A stretch of DNA of 33,389 nucleotides, taken from CAZRHH01 sp964599885. GTDB taxonomy: Bacteria; Chloroflexota; Dehalococcoidia; DSTF01; JACRBR01. Shown piece after piece: positions 15,019 to 22,476 of this stretch; positions within the stretch are counted from its first letter, which is position 1; each line of letters opens with the position of its first letter. The stretch covers positions 1 through 33,389 of the forward strand of contig CAZRHH010000029.1 of NCBI GenBank assembly GCA_964599885.1, written 5' to 3'. The notes beneath the pieces are model-generated. The model made no database searches, was not told where the DNA came from, and worked only from the letters and a program-made list of their open reading frames with translations. The position numbers were made by a program, and so were the translations under genes.

Positions 15019-16448
15019 CACTTCACCAGCCTGAACGTCACGACATTGGCGATGTACGTGAACACATCAGACAGCCCGCTGGCATTCGTCTCGAAATAAT
15101 GGTCGTTCGTGCCGTCCTTCGACGACGCCAGACACTTTGCAAGCTCGCGGTCGCCCTGCGTGTCCCCGGCGCCCGTAGTGTGCCGCGCGCTAAACGTGCC
15201 GACACGCGCGCGCATCGCCGTGTCGCAGGTGGTACCCGGATCCGCGGCGCCATTGACGCCAAAGCCCACGACGAAGATCTCGACGTTCTCGTCCTTCAGG
15301 TCGTCCGCCTGGCCCAGCGTCTTCACATCGAGCGTGTTCGTGCGGCCATCGTAGTCCGTTCCGTACGCCGTGGAGTTCTGGTTCGGCGAGCTCGGCCAGC
15401 AGTTGTTGACGGTTCCGTCTGATGCGGGAGTGTCGTTCGTGTCCGTCACCGAACTCGGGTACGTATCCGGCGCGGGGTTCGCAAGAAAGCGGTTCGTGGT
15501 GGGCTGCGAATCGGGAACGGGGTTGTTCTGCTCAGCGAAGTCGCTGTACCGGTTCTCCCCATCGGTGAGGATCACCAGGACCTTCCGTGCGTCCGCGCGT
15601 GAGCCCGCCCCAAAAATGTTCAAGTTCGCCTGCGCGAATCCCAGGCAGAGGTTCGTGCCGGGATACCCGCCCGCACCCCGCATCGTATCGATGCGAGAAC
15701 TGATCGTGGCGACGCTGTTCGATAACGCGATGGTGTCGCTGAACTTCACGCAACCGCGCAGCGAGTTCCACGGCGCCGCCGCGGTATTAGGCTCGTTCCG
15801 CGGGTTGATGTTTGTGCTCGCGTAACAGGCGCGAAATGAGAGGAAGCCGACGTTCGTCGAAACCGGCAACGAACCGCTCTGCGCAAGTACGTTGAGGAAG
15901 TCCTTCGCCGCATTGCGAGTCAAGCCAATGGGGCACACCGGACTCGCCTGGCTGGCCGACGGCGTCGTCACCTGCGTCAGCGAGCAACCACTGCGCATCG
16001 TCCCTGTATCGTCGAGCAAGACCGTCACGTCCAGCGGCAGATCCGCGTCCCCCAGGCTGCTTGCGCCCGCCTGCGCTTCCCCCTCGACGTCAAAGTGCGA
16101 GATCCCCAGAACACGCAGAAAGATCGTATTGACACGGCTCGTCGCCCGGATCGTCACTTTCTGATTGGGCACGTCGATATCCGGCGTCTGGAACGTGGCC
16201 CGCGGCATGTTGTACGCCAGATAGTCTCTGGCTTCCGTTTCGGCCAGCGCCGTATCCGGCAGCTCCACCGTGCCGGCCAGTGCGGCTGCGTCGACGGCGC
16301 GACTCAATTGAGCTTTCTCCATGTAGATGCGACCGATGTCGACACCCAGCCCGATCATCCCCAACAACACGACCAGCAGGAGGGCAATGACCGGCAGCAC
16401 CTGACCGCGGCTCTCTCGCCAGCTCGCTAACAATTTGCATCGATTCAT
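15018..16448 (-). CDS. TadG-like protein with von Willebrand factor A domain (minus cassette, gene 2)
   Basis: A 476-residue membrane-anchored VWA protein. Residues 12-45 hold the TadG-type segment RGQVLPVIALLLVVLLGMIG, and RAVDAAALAGTVELPD follows. The VWA domain starts near 138 with VTVLLDDTGTM: Asp146, Thr148 and Thr150 form a DxTxT metal-ion-dependent adhesion site. VILTDGEN supplies the later Asp. Several cysteines suggest disulfides outside the cell. The C-terminus, GTNDHYFETNASGLSDVF, is shared with the plus-strand homologue. The ATG has GGAGG upstream. It is likely a pilus-associated adhesin or scaffold. It is longer than the plus copy (413 residues) because of insertions after the metal site. 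Confidence 0.87.
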   Translation of the reverse strand: MNRCKLLASWRESRGQVLPVIALLLVVLLGMIGLGVDIGRIYMEKAQLSRAVDAAALAGTVELPDTALAETEARDYLAYNMPRATFQTPDIDVPNQKVTIRATSRVNTIFLRVLGISHFDVEGEAQAGASSLGDADLPLDVTVLLDDTGTMRSGCSLTQVTTPSASQASPVCPIGLTRNAAKDFLNVLAQSGSLPVSTNVGFLSFRACYASTNINPRNEPNTAAAPWNSLRGCVKFSDTIALSNSVATISSRIDTMRGAGGYPGTNLCLGFAQANLNIFGAGSRADARKVLVILTDGENRYSDFAEQNNPVPDSQPTTNRFLANPAPDTYPSSVTDTNDTPASDGTVNNCWPSSPNQNSTAYGTDYDGRTNTLDVKTLGQADDLKDENVEIFVVGFGVNGAADPGTTCDTAMRARVGTFSARHTTGAGDTQGDRELAKCLASSKDGTNDHYFETNASGLSDVFTYIANVVTFRLVK

Positions 16449-16467
16449 CGCAGGTGCCTCCGATCCG

Positions 16468-16953
16468 TCACGGCCCCGCCTCCGGAGTCGGCAGAATTTT
16501 CATCGTGGTGTCGGAGCACACGCGGTACGTGTCGGGCATCAGAAGTGTCACATGGAGCAGCAGTTGGTGGTCGTAGCACGTCGTGACCTTGATCGCGCTC
16601 TGGCCCGGCATCGGCGACCGGTCGATACTCACATCCGCGTTTGGGTCGATGCCATTCGGGAGGCGGCTCAGGTCGTTTTCTACCAGGCTGCGGATCTCCG
16701 CATCGGTGATCGCCGATCCCTGAGCGCCCAGCCGCGCGCCATCGCGCGACGCGTTCGTCACCGAGATGAAGTGGTTGAAGAGGTTTACAGACTCGATCAG
16801 CCCGAGCACCATAATGAGCAGGATCGGCAGCAGTATCGCCATCTCGGCGAGCGCTTGGCCACGCTCGCGAGGCCGCGCACGCAGGGGTCCGCGGGCCTGT
16901 CCGGGCGTGCCGGACGCTTCTGACCGCGCTACGGTGGCGGATACCCTGCGCAT
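16468..16953 (-). CDS. TadE-like pseudopilin (minus cassette, gene 1)
   Basis: A 161-residue TadE-like protein. The motif RERGQALAEMAILLPILLIM, followed by a membrane helix, and ASRDGARLGAQGSAITDAEI identify the family. The exported C-terminal part has two cysteines (VTTCYDH and YRVCSDTTM) matched in the plus-strand protein, probably a disulfide. I chose the ATG at 16953 for its GAAGGGA site; a longer frame to 17070 has none. It opens a three-gene unit, 19 bases ahead of the VWA gene. It is not the same type as gene 3 of the cassette, so each cassette holds two different TadE-like subunits flanking one VWA protein. Confidence 0.85.
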   Translation of the reverse strand: MRRVSATVARSEASGTPGQARGPLRARPRERGQALAEMAILLPILLIMVLGLIESVNLFNHFISVTNASRDGARLGAQGSAITDAEIRSLVENDLSRLPNGIDPNADVSIDRSPMPGQSAIKVTTCYDHQLLLHVTLLMPDTYRVCSDTTMKILPTPEAGP

Positions 16954-17315
16954 CGGGATCCCTTCGAACGTCCGTGGCTTCCGCCACGCTAACGTGTGCG
17001 CGAAGAGCCCGGACCCGCGCCGGTTCCCGTGCCACACCCTATACATCGACAATTTTCGGACGTACTGCACCCCTACGGCTTCTCCGTACGGCTCACCCTC
17101 ACGGGTTCACCCTGATTGATGGCCTGTCCGCACCTGAGATCCCGTCTCCAGAATCTGTAATGACTGCCGATAACTTCCATTACAGGGAGTATGGGGATAG
17201 CACCGAGCCCGGCGCGGGTTCACGTTCGGTTTCCCATACGGGTCGTTCGCGGCCGCCGCTCTGACTCCGGGGATGGGACCGGGAGCCACCGGGCTACCGC
17301 AGAGGGGAAACTCCA
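16954..17315. other. 362-base structured divergent region between the pseudopilin cassettes
   Basis: No gene fits here. On the minus side, CGTGGC-GGAA-GCCACG (16988-16973) forms a hairpin with a GNRA-type loop 20 bases before the start codon. On the plus side, GTATGGG (17189-17195) pairs with CCCATAC (17233-17239), with nested ACCGA/TCGGT (17202-17206, 17226-17230) and CCC/GGG steps. CTCTG (17259-17263) can pair with CAGAG (17300-17304), overlapping the ribosome binding site of the plus gene. I do not recognise a known riboswitch class. Confidence 0.55.
17155..17185. promoter_or_regulatory. 31-bp dyad operator candidate
   Basis: CTGTAATG (17155-17162) and CATTACAG (17178-17185) are perfect inverted repeats with a 15-base spacer and a 23-base centre-to-centre distance, about two helical turns. 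They lie between the divergent cassettes, so one dimeric regulator could act on both. The regulator is not identified. Confidence 0.5.
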
Positions 17316-17774
17316 ATGGGGAGGGTTCGTAGTACCCGCGTCTCGGGCGACGACAACGTCAACGCCCGCGGACGCCGAAAACATGAGCGTGGGCAGAGCA
17401 TGGCCGAAACGGCCCTGCTGTTGCCACTTTTTCTGGTCCTCATCCTGGGCGTGATCGAAGTGACGAACGCGATGAACGCCTACGTCACGATCATCTCGAC
17501 GGCGCGTGATGGCGCCCGCCTCGGGTCGAAGGGCCTCGCCACCGACGACGAGATCAAAAACCTGGTCCTCGTCGAAACGGACCGCCTCCGTGATCCGGTC
17601 GATGAGGATGACGACATCACCGTCGATCACGTCCAGGTCGACGGACAGGACGCCGTCCGTGTAACCGTCTGCAACAACTACACCCTGCTCATCGGCGCGA
17701 CGCTGGTGCTGCCGGACAACTTCAGGATGTGCAGTTCTACCTCCATGCGGGAGTTCCCGCCGGCGACCTATTGA
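17316..17774 (+). CDS. TadE-like pseudopilin (plus cassette, gene 1)
   Basis: A 152-residue TadE-like protein, the mirror partner of the protein at 16468-16953. HERGQSMAETALLLPLFLVL begins the membrane helix after a basic N-terminus, followed by STARDGARLGSKGLATDDEI. The two cysteines of the exported part (VTVCNNY and FRMCSSTSM) are conserved between the partners. Its acidic loop, DPVDEDDDITVDHV, differs. The ATG follows GAGGGG, which lies partly in the arm of a leader hairpin. The VWA gene starts 21 bases after its stop, as in the minus cassette. Membrane-anchored, probably part of a Tad-type surface structure. Confidence 0.85.
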   Translation: MGRVRSTRVSGDDNVNARGRRKHERGQSMAETALLLPLFLVLILGVIEVTNAMNAYVTIISTARDGARLGSKGLATDDEIKNLVLVETDRLRDPVDEDDDITVDHVQVDGQDAVRVTVCNNYTLLIGATLVLPDNFRMCSSTSMREFPPATY

Positions 17775-17794
17775 TTCTGTTGAGGAGTACCGCC

Positions 17795-19036
17795 ATGTGG
17801 CGATCGATCCACCGCGAACGAGCACAGGCCCTGCCTCTTTTTGCCCTCCTGATCGTCGTCTTTCTCGGGATGGTCGGACTCGCGGTCGATGCAGGCCGGC
17901 TGTACGTCGCGCGCGCCGAACTGACGCGCGCGCTTGACTCCGCCGCCCTCGCCGGCGTCATCGAGCTGCCCGACCTGAACAACGCCGAAGCCGCCGCCAA
18001 CGCCTACATGGACGACAACGAACCCGGCGCCAAGGTCGAGTTCCCGACACAGGTCGAGAACCAGTTCCGCGTCCGCGGCAGGCTCAACGTCAGCCTGTTA
18101 TTCATGGGGGTCCTCGGCTTCGGCAACATGGACATCGAAGCGGAAGCCGCCGCCGGCTTCGGCATCGTGCCCTCCGACACCGTCATGCTCGTCGATGCCA
18201 CCGGAAGCATGGGCGCCAGTCCGTGCAACGGCAGCCAAAACAACTCCGGCTGCCCAATCTGGGAAGCCAAGCAGGCCGCGCACTCGTTCAAGAGTCTGTT
18301 CCTCGGCAGCGGCACGGCCACAACGAAGCTCGGATTCACGCCGTTTCGTGGCTGCCACAACCCGCCCCGTCTCTTCACCGGCTGTGTCACGAACACAATG
18401 CGCGTCGACCTGACCTCGACTGAGTCATTGGTAACAACAGCCATCAACAACACCACCGCCGAAAGTCTGGCCGGCGTCCCCTCCGGGACGAATCTATGTC
18501 TTGGGCTATACAAGGCGCTCGAAATGTTCACCGGCCCCAACGCACAATCGGGCGAGACGGTGCTCAGGTCGCTCGTCATCATGACCGACGGCGACAACAA
18601 CTGGGTCTACCCCTCTGCGGGTAATGGCGCTCCACCAGCCTCGTGCACGCCGAGCGGCAACCTTACCAGTCCTGGCTACGACAACGGCCCCGGGTGCCTG
18701 GGCGGGCAACCGTATGAGCGCTCGATGGATCGGAGAACAAGAGACATTCTCGATAGTCTCGACAGCGCGACCGTCGAGATCTACATCGTCGCGTTCGGCG
18801 TCTGCGGCACCAACAACAGCACCGTGTACACGTCCAACCAGTGTCGCACGAGCACGAACGGTGGACAGATCGGCAACAGCGACCACGACAACACCGCCGA
18901 CCCGCGCCTGCTCAAGTGCATCGCCTCGTCAACGACGGGCACGAACGACCATTACTTCTTCGTTCCCACCGCCCAGGATCTTCCGCAGGTGTTCGAAGAC
19001 GTCGCGCACGCCATTGCGTTCCGGCTGATCGAGTAG
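17795..19036 (+). CDS. TadG-like protein with von Willebrand factor A domain (plus cassette, gene 2)
   Basis: A 413-residue membrane-anchored VWA protein homologous to the minus-strand gene. RAQALPLFALLIVVFLGMVG is the anchor, and LDSAALAGVIELPD follows. The metal site is MLVDATGSMG, with Asp134, Thr136 and Ser138 (DxTxS, closer to canonical than in the partner). IMTDGDNNW gives the downstream Asp. Cysteine pairs and GTNDHYFFVPTAQDLPQVFE near the end are shared. The ATG at 17795 has GAGGAG upstream, whereas the frame back to 17729 overlaps the previous gene and lacks one. Likely an adhesive or structural subunit exposed outside the membrane. Confidence 0.88.
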   Translation: MWRSIHRERAQALPLFALLIVVFLGMVGLAVDAGRLYVARAELTRALDSAALAGVIELPDLNNAEAAANAYMDDNEPGAKVEFPTQVENQFRVRGRLNVSLLFMGVLGFGNMDIEAEAAAGFGIVPSDTVMLVDATGSMGASPCNGSQNNSGCPIWEAKQAAHSFKSLFLGSGTATTKLGFTPFRGCHNPPRLFTGCVTNTMRVDLTSTESLVTTAINNTTAESLAGVPSGTNLCLGLYKALEMFTGPNAQSGETVLRSLVIMTDGDNNWVYPSAGNGAPPASCTPSGNLTSPGYDNGPGCLGGQPYERSMDRRTRDILDSLDSATVEIYIVAFGVCGTNNSTVYTSNQCRTSTNGGQIGNSDHDNTADPRLLKCIASSTTGTNDHYFFVPTAQDLPQVFEDVAHAIAFRLIE

Positions 19037-19045
19037 GAGATGCGC

Positions 19046-19537
19046 ATGAAACGCAGCACCAGACGGCGACGCAAGCGCGAGGGCGGCCAGGCCCTGGCCG
19101 AGTTCGCCTTGATTGCACCAATATTCCTCCTGCTCGTCTTCGGGCTGATCGATACCGCGCGCCTCTACCAATCGTGGGTGACGATCCAGCACGCCGCCCG
19201 CGAAGGCGCGCGTTACGGCGTCACCGGCCGCACCGATTGCGACACGCTCGGCGTGCAAACACGCCCGAACTGCATCGAGTACACCGCGCGCTCGTCGACC
19301 CAGGCCCTCGCCAACGCCGACGACGATCTCACCATCAGCACGCGCGCCTGGGAGTATCCGGCCTACGCTGATCCACCGACCGCCAACACCCCCGGCGGAC
19401 AGTGCGACGCGCTCGAAGTGCGTATCGACTACGACTTCACGCCGGCGACGCCGCTGATCGGCAACCTGTTCGGCGATGTCCAGATCACCGCACGCGAACG
19501 GCTCGTGAACGAACCGTTCGGGCCGTGCAGCACCTGA
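19046..19537 (+). CDS. TadE-like pseudopilin (plus cassette, gene 3)
   Basis: A 163-residue TadE-like protein. A strongly basic start (RRRRKR) precedes GGQALAEFALIAPIFLLLVF and the helix, then HAAREGARYGVTGRTDCD. It ends ERLVNEPFGPC plus two residues, almost the same ending as the protein at 14491-15018. Two ATGs lie at 19040 and 19046. AGGAG at 19035-19039 touches the first but is six bases from the second, so 19046 is chosen. It is the last gene of the cassette, followed by a terminator-like hairpin. Confidence 0.87.
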   Translation: MKRSTRRRRKREGGQALAEFALIAPIFLLLVFGLIDTARLYQSWVTIQHAAREGARYGVTGRTDCDTLGVQTRPNCIEYTARSSTQALANADDDLTISTRAWEYPAYADPPTANTPGGQCDALEVRIDYDFTPATPLIGNLFGDVQITARERLVNEPFGPCST

Positions 19538-19590
19538 TCCTGTCGATCCGCCGCCGGCAATCAGGCTGAACGCCTGACACGTATGTTCGA

Positions 19591-19627
19591 GAGGACGCGC
19601 GTACCCCTCGGGGCGCGCGTTCTTCTT
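19591..19627 (+). terminator. terminator after the plus pseudopilin cassette
   Basis: CGCGCG (19596-19601) pairs with CGCGCG (19614-19619), extended outward by AGGA/TTCT pairs and inward by CCCC/GGGG. The downstream sequence TTCTTCTTG is T-rich. A smaller hairpin, TCAGGC-TGAAC-GCCTGA, lies at 19561-19577. Confidence 0.65.
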
Positions 19628-19661
19628 GCTCGCCTGGCGGCAGCGCATGCCTCCATTTGCC

Positions 19662-19690
19662 TTGACACTAGTAGGGGCCGGTGCTAGATT
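19662..19690 (+). promoter_or_regulatory. promoter of the cytochrome b operon
   Basis: A perfect TTGACA (19662-19667), a 17-base spacer and TAGATT (19685-19690) lie about 90 bases before the first small gene. This is one of the clearest sigma-70-type promoters in the window. Confidence 0.75.
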
Positions 19691-19780
19691 CCCGATTGAG
19701 ACGCGATTCACAATCGGGCGTCGCCGGAACGGCTTTGGCACGTCCGGAAGGCGCCGCAACACCGCCGTTTGGAGTCCCCG

Positions 19781-19906
19781 ATGCCCTCATATCTCTTGTG
19801 GGAACCGTTCGTCGGCAAGGATTACGAGGAGCTTGTCCTGGTGCTGGTGACGATGTTCCTGTCGCTCGGCATCATGGTGGCGTTCGGCGCCTGGTGGTCG
19901 CGCTAG
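19781..19906 (+). CDS. 41-residue single-pass membrane protein of the cytochrome b operon
   Basis: A short gene encoding MPSYLLWEPFVGKDYEE followed by one hydrophobic helix (LVLVLVTMFLSLGIMVAFGA) and the ending WWSR. GGAG lies seven bases before the ATG, and the cytochrome b6 gene follows 16 bases later, so it is translated as part of the operon. Small one-helix subunits are common in b6f-type complexes (PetG, PetL, PetN), and by position this may be an analogous subunit. No sequence similarity to those was recognised. Its acidic N-terminal half is likely on one membrane face and the WWSR end on the other. Confidence 0.7.
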   Translation: MPSYLLWEPFVGKDYEELVLVLVTMFLSLGIMVAFGAWWSR

Positions 19907-19922
19907 TTCACGGAGGTTCGGG

Positions 19923-20678
19923 ATGGCGGTCAACGAGCAGCCTAAAGGCCCAGGCCTTGGCGGGTTCATCTACGACAAGCTGTTCCACAACTACATCTGG
20001 CGCTCCATCTTCCGCTCCGGATACCCCAACACGCCCCGCAACCAGATGCTCGCCGTCGCGACGAGCGTATTCCTCCACCTCCACCCGACGCGCATCCACA
20101 AGACCCACGTCAAGATCACGCACACCTACTGCCTCGGTGGCCTCAGTTTCTTCATGTTCCTCGGCCTTACCGTCACCGGCGTGATGCTGATGTTCTACTA
20201 CGTGCCGTCCGTCGATCGCGCGTACTCGGACATGGCCGCGCTCGAGACCAACGTCCGTTTCGGCATGCTGATCCGCAACCTCCACCGCTGGATGGCGCAC
20301 GGCATGGTGCTGACCGTCCTTCTGCACATGATGCGCGTCTTCTACATGGGCGCCTACAAGCCGCCGCGCGAGTTCAACTGGGTCGTCGGTGTCATCCTGC
20401 TCGTGCTGACACTGCTGCTGTCGTTTACCGGCTACCTCTTACCGTGGGATCAGCTCGCGCTCTGGGCGATCACCGTCGGCACCGCCATCGCCGGCGCCGC
20501 GCCCGTCCTCGGCGGCGAATCCAAGTTCGTGCTCATCGGCGCCTTCGAAGTCGGACCCAACGCGCTCATCCGCTTCTACACGCTCCACGTCATCGCTCTG
20601 CCGCTGCTCGCCGCCATCTTCATGTCCGTGCACTTCTGGCGTATCCGCCGCGACGGCGGCCTCGCCAGGCCGCTCTAG
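19923..20678 (+). CDS. petB: cytochrome b6-type subunit of a quinol oxidoreductase complex
   Basis: A 251-residue N-terminal-type cytochrome b with four membrane helices that carries the two b hemes of a bc/b6f complex. The heme ligands appear as His121 and His135 (HX13H, in LHRWMAHGMVLTVLLH) and His222 and His237 (HX14H, in LHVIALPLLAAIFMSVH). The 14-residue spacing in the second pair is the b6 type. SFTGYLLPWDQLALWA is the conserved quinol-site region. The start follows GGAGG. It is followed by subunit IV and Rieske genes, giving the split-cytochrome-b layout of Firmicutes, cyanobacteria and several Chloroflexota. The natural quinol is probably menaquinol, an inference from phylum. Confidence 0.93.
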   Translation: MAVNEQPKGPGLGGFIYDKLFHNYIWRSIFRSGYPNTPRNQMLAVATSVFLHLHPTRIHKTHVKITHTYCLGGLSFFMFLGLTVTGVMLMFYYVPSVDRAYSDMAALETNVRFGMLIRNLHRWMAHGMVLTVLLHMMRVFYMGAYKPPREFNWVVGVILLVLTLLLSFTGYLLPWDQLALWAITVGTAIAGAAPVLGGESKFVLIGAFEVGPNALIRFYTLHVIALPLLAAIFMSVHFWRIRRDGGLARPL

Positions 20679-20693
20679 AGAAGAGGTGACGCT

Positions 20694-21824
20694 ATGGCCG
20701 TAGCCACGCCAGCACCGGGAGCAGCCGGCGCATCCCCGCGTGAGACCGTGCGCCAGAAGCGCGAGCGCGATCAGGAACTCCTCGTTTGGCCGGATCTCGT
20801 ATTCGTCGAGTTCATCTGCGCCGTCCTGTTCACCATCACGTTCGTTGCTCTCTCGACGTACATGAACGCGCCGCTCCTTAACCGCGCGAACGCCGACATC
20901 ACGCCGAACCCATCCAAGGCGCCCTGGTACTTCATGAACCTGCAGGAACTGCTCCTGCACATGGATCCGGGCCTCGCCGGCGTCATTGTCCCGACGATCC
21001 TCCTCATCGGGCTCATGGCCGTCCCGTACATCGACCGCGACAACGAAGGCCAGGGCAACTGGTTCGCCACCGCGAACGCCGTGCGCATCACGATGTTCAG
21101 CTTCGTCTGGTCATCCGTGTGGATCACCTGGCTCATCCTCTGGGACGACGCCGCCCACGTGCGCGTCTACGAACGCCTCCCGTACCTGTGGGGCAGCAAC
21201 AACCGCTGGGAATGGCCCGGCGAGAAAAACCCGTTCAACGGTTGGCCGGGTGAAGGTCTGTTCGTGGCGGTCTGGGACTTCATCTTTCTGCCCAACCGCG
21301 TCGCCATCCGCGACACCTGGCAATGGAGCCTGCCCGTCCCGTTCCAGCCCGGCGGCGGACCCCACGACGGCAACCTGGATTGGCCGCGCGACTTCCAGAA
21401 CATCCCCGTGCCGCTGAACGGCACCTGGCTCTTCCACTGGGGCGAGCCCGGATGGATGCCCGGCTGGCTCCGCGCACTCTACCCGTATGATGCTCACCTC
21501 AACCTGCCATCGATCACCGCCGAATACGTGCTGCCGATCATCGCCATGACGCTGCTGCCAGCGCTGATGGTCTTCATTCTGTTCAAGATCGGCTGGGCGC
21601 ACACGACGCGAGACACGATGATTTCGCTCTTTACGGGCTTCATCCTCGTCTACTTCGCACTGACGATCATCGGCGTCGCGTTCCGTGGCGAGAGCCAGTT
21701 GCTCGTGCCGTTCTGGAAGGTGCCCAACCTCGAAGGCGACCCCTCCATCCAGCGGCACGTGCCGCCAGCACAATCTGAATACGTCCTGATCGATACAAGA
21801 ACCGGAACGGGGTTCCATGGCTGA
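20694..21824 (+). CDS. petD: cytochrome b subunit IV-like protein with long C-terminal extension
   Basis: A 376-residue membrane protein. Its first half matches subunit IV of b6f/QcrC: a helix at about 35-60, then NPSKAPWYFMNLQELLLHMD (about 92-111) with APWY in place of the usual PEWY Qo motif, and further helices to about residue 150. APWY is also seen in Firmicutes QcrC. The rest is unusual: a Trp/Pro-rich soluble region (about 165-270), one or two more helices (LPIIAMTLLPALMVFILFKI and LFTGFILVYFALTIIGVAF) and a short tail. No CxxCH is present, unlike QcrC, whose tail holds a cytochrome c. The last eight bases overlap the Rieske gene. Confidence 0.88.
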   Translation: MAVATPAPGAAGASPRETVRQKRERDQELLVWPDLVFVEFICAVLFTITFVALSTYMNAPLLNRANADITPNPSKAPWYFMNLQELLLHMDPGLAGVIVPTILLIGLMAVPYIDRDNEGQGNWFATANAVRITMFSFVWSSVWITWLILWDDAAHVRVYERLPYLWGSNNRWEWPGEKNPFNGWPGEGLFVAVWDFIFLPNRVAIRDTWQWSLPVPFQPGGGPHDGNLDWPRDFQNIPVPLNGTWLFHWGEPGWMPGWLRALYPYDAHLNLPSITAEYVLPIIAMTLLPALMVFILFKIGWAHTTRDTMISLFTGFILVYFALTIIGVAFRGESQLLVPFWKVPNLEGDPSIQRHVPPAQSEYVLIDTRTGTGFHG

Positions 21825-22476
21825 CGAAACAACCGCACAACCAGACGCGACCGCAGTCAGCGCAGGCGGCGCCATCGCAGCCAGCCCCGGCCACGCGGTC
21901 GTCATTGCACAGCCGCGGGCCGCGACGCCGATGGTGTTGCCGAAGGTCTCGCGGCGCGGGCTCGTCCTGATCGGATTCTGGGGCGGTATGGGCGCGATGC
22001 TGCTCGGGATCGTCGTGACGATCCTTAACTCGCTCTACCCGCGTGGCATCACCGGCTTCGGCAGCCGGATCTTCGTCGGCACGATCGACGACATCCAGCC
22101 CGGCCAGAAGGTCAAGAGCGTCGTCGCCAAGACGTGGCTCGTCCGGCTCAACGCCGAACAGGCGGAACGCAACGGCGGCCAGGAAGGCGCGCTGCTCGCT
22201 CTCTACCAGAAGTGTCCCCACCTCGGCTGCACCGTCCCCTTCCGCGGCGACTTCACGCGCGAAGATCCACGCAGCGGGCAATCGTACGCCGGCTGGTTCC
22301 TCTGCCCGTGCCACGGCTCCACGTACAGCGACGCTGGTGTGCGCGTCTTTGGCCCCGCGCCCCGCTCCATGGACACATTCGCCGTCACCATCGACGGTGG
22401 CAACATCACCGTCGATACAGGCGCCATCACCGCCGGCGGTGAGGACAACGGATCCCGGGGAGTGCTGCCGACGTAA
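21817..22476 (+). CDS. petC: Rieske iron-sulfur protein
   Basis: A 219-residue Rieske subunit of the bc/b6f complex. After an Ala/Pro-rich start, one membrane helix (GLVLIGFWGGMGAMLLGIVV, about 48-67) anchors it. The cluster boxes are CPHLGC (Cys133, His135, disulfide Cys138) and CPCHGS (Cys163, disulfide Cys165, His166). The 2Fe-2S cluster takes an electron from quinol and passes it to a c-type cytochrome or cupredoxin. The ATG overlaps the previous gene by eight bases. The next gene starts on its stop codon (TAATG), showing tight coupling. Confidence 0.95.
   Translation: MADETTAQPDATAVSAGGAIAASPGHAVVIAQPRAATPMVLPKVSRRGLVLIGFWGGMGAMLLGIVVTILNSLYPRGITGFGSRIFVGTIDDIQPGQKVKSVVAKTWLVRLNAEQAERNGGQEGALLALYQKCPHLGCTVPFRGDFTREDPRSGQSYAGWFLCPCHGSTYSDAGVRVFGPAPRSMDTFAVTIDGGNITVDTGAITAGGEDNGSRGVLPT

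Noticed and set aside
16954..17315. c-di-GMP (GEMM) or other known riboswitch in the pseudopilin divergent region
   Set aside because: The conserved GCAAAG-type core is not found on either strand, so only an unassigned structure is reported.
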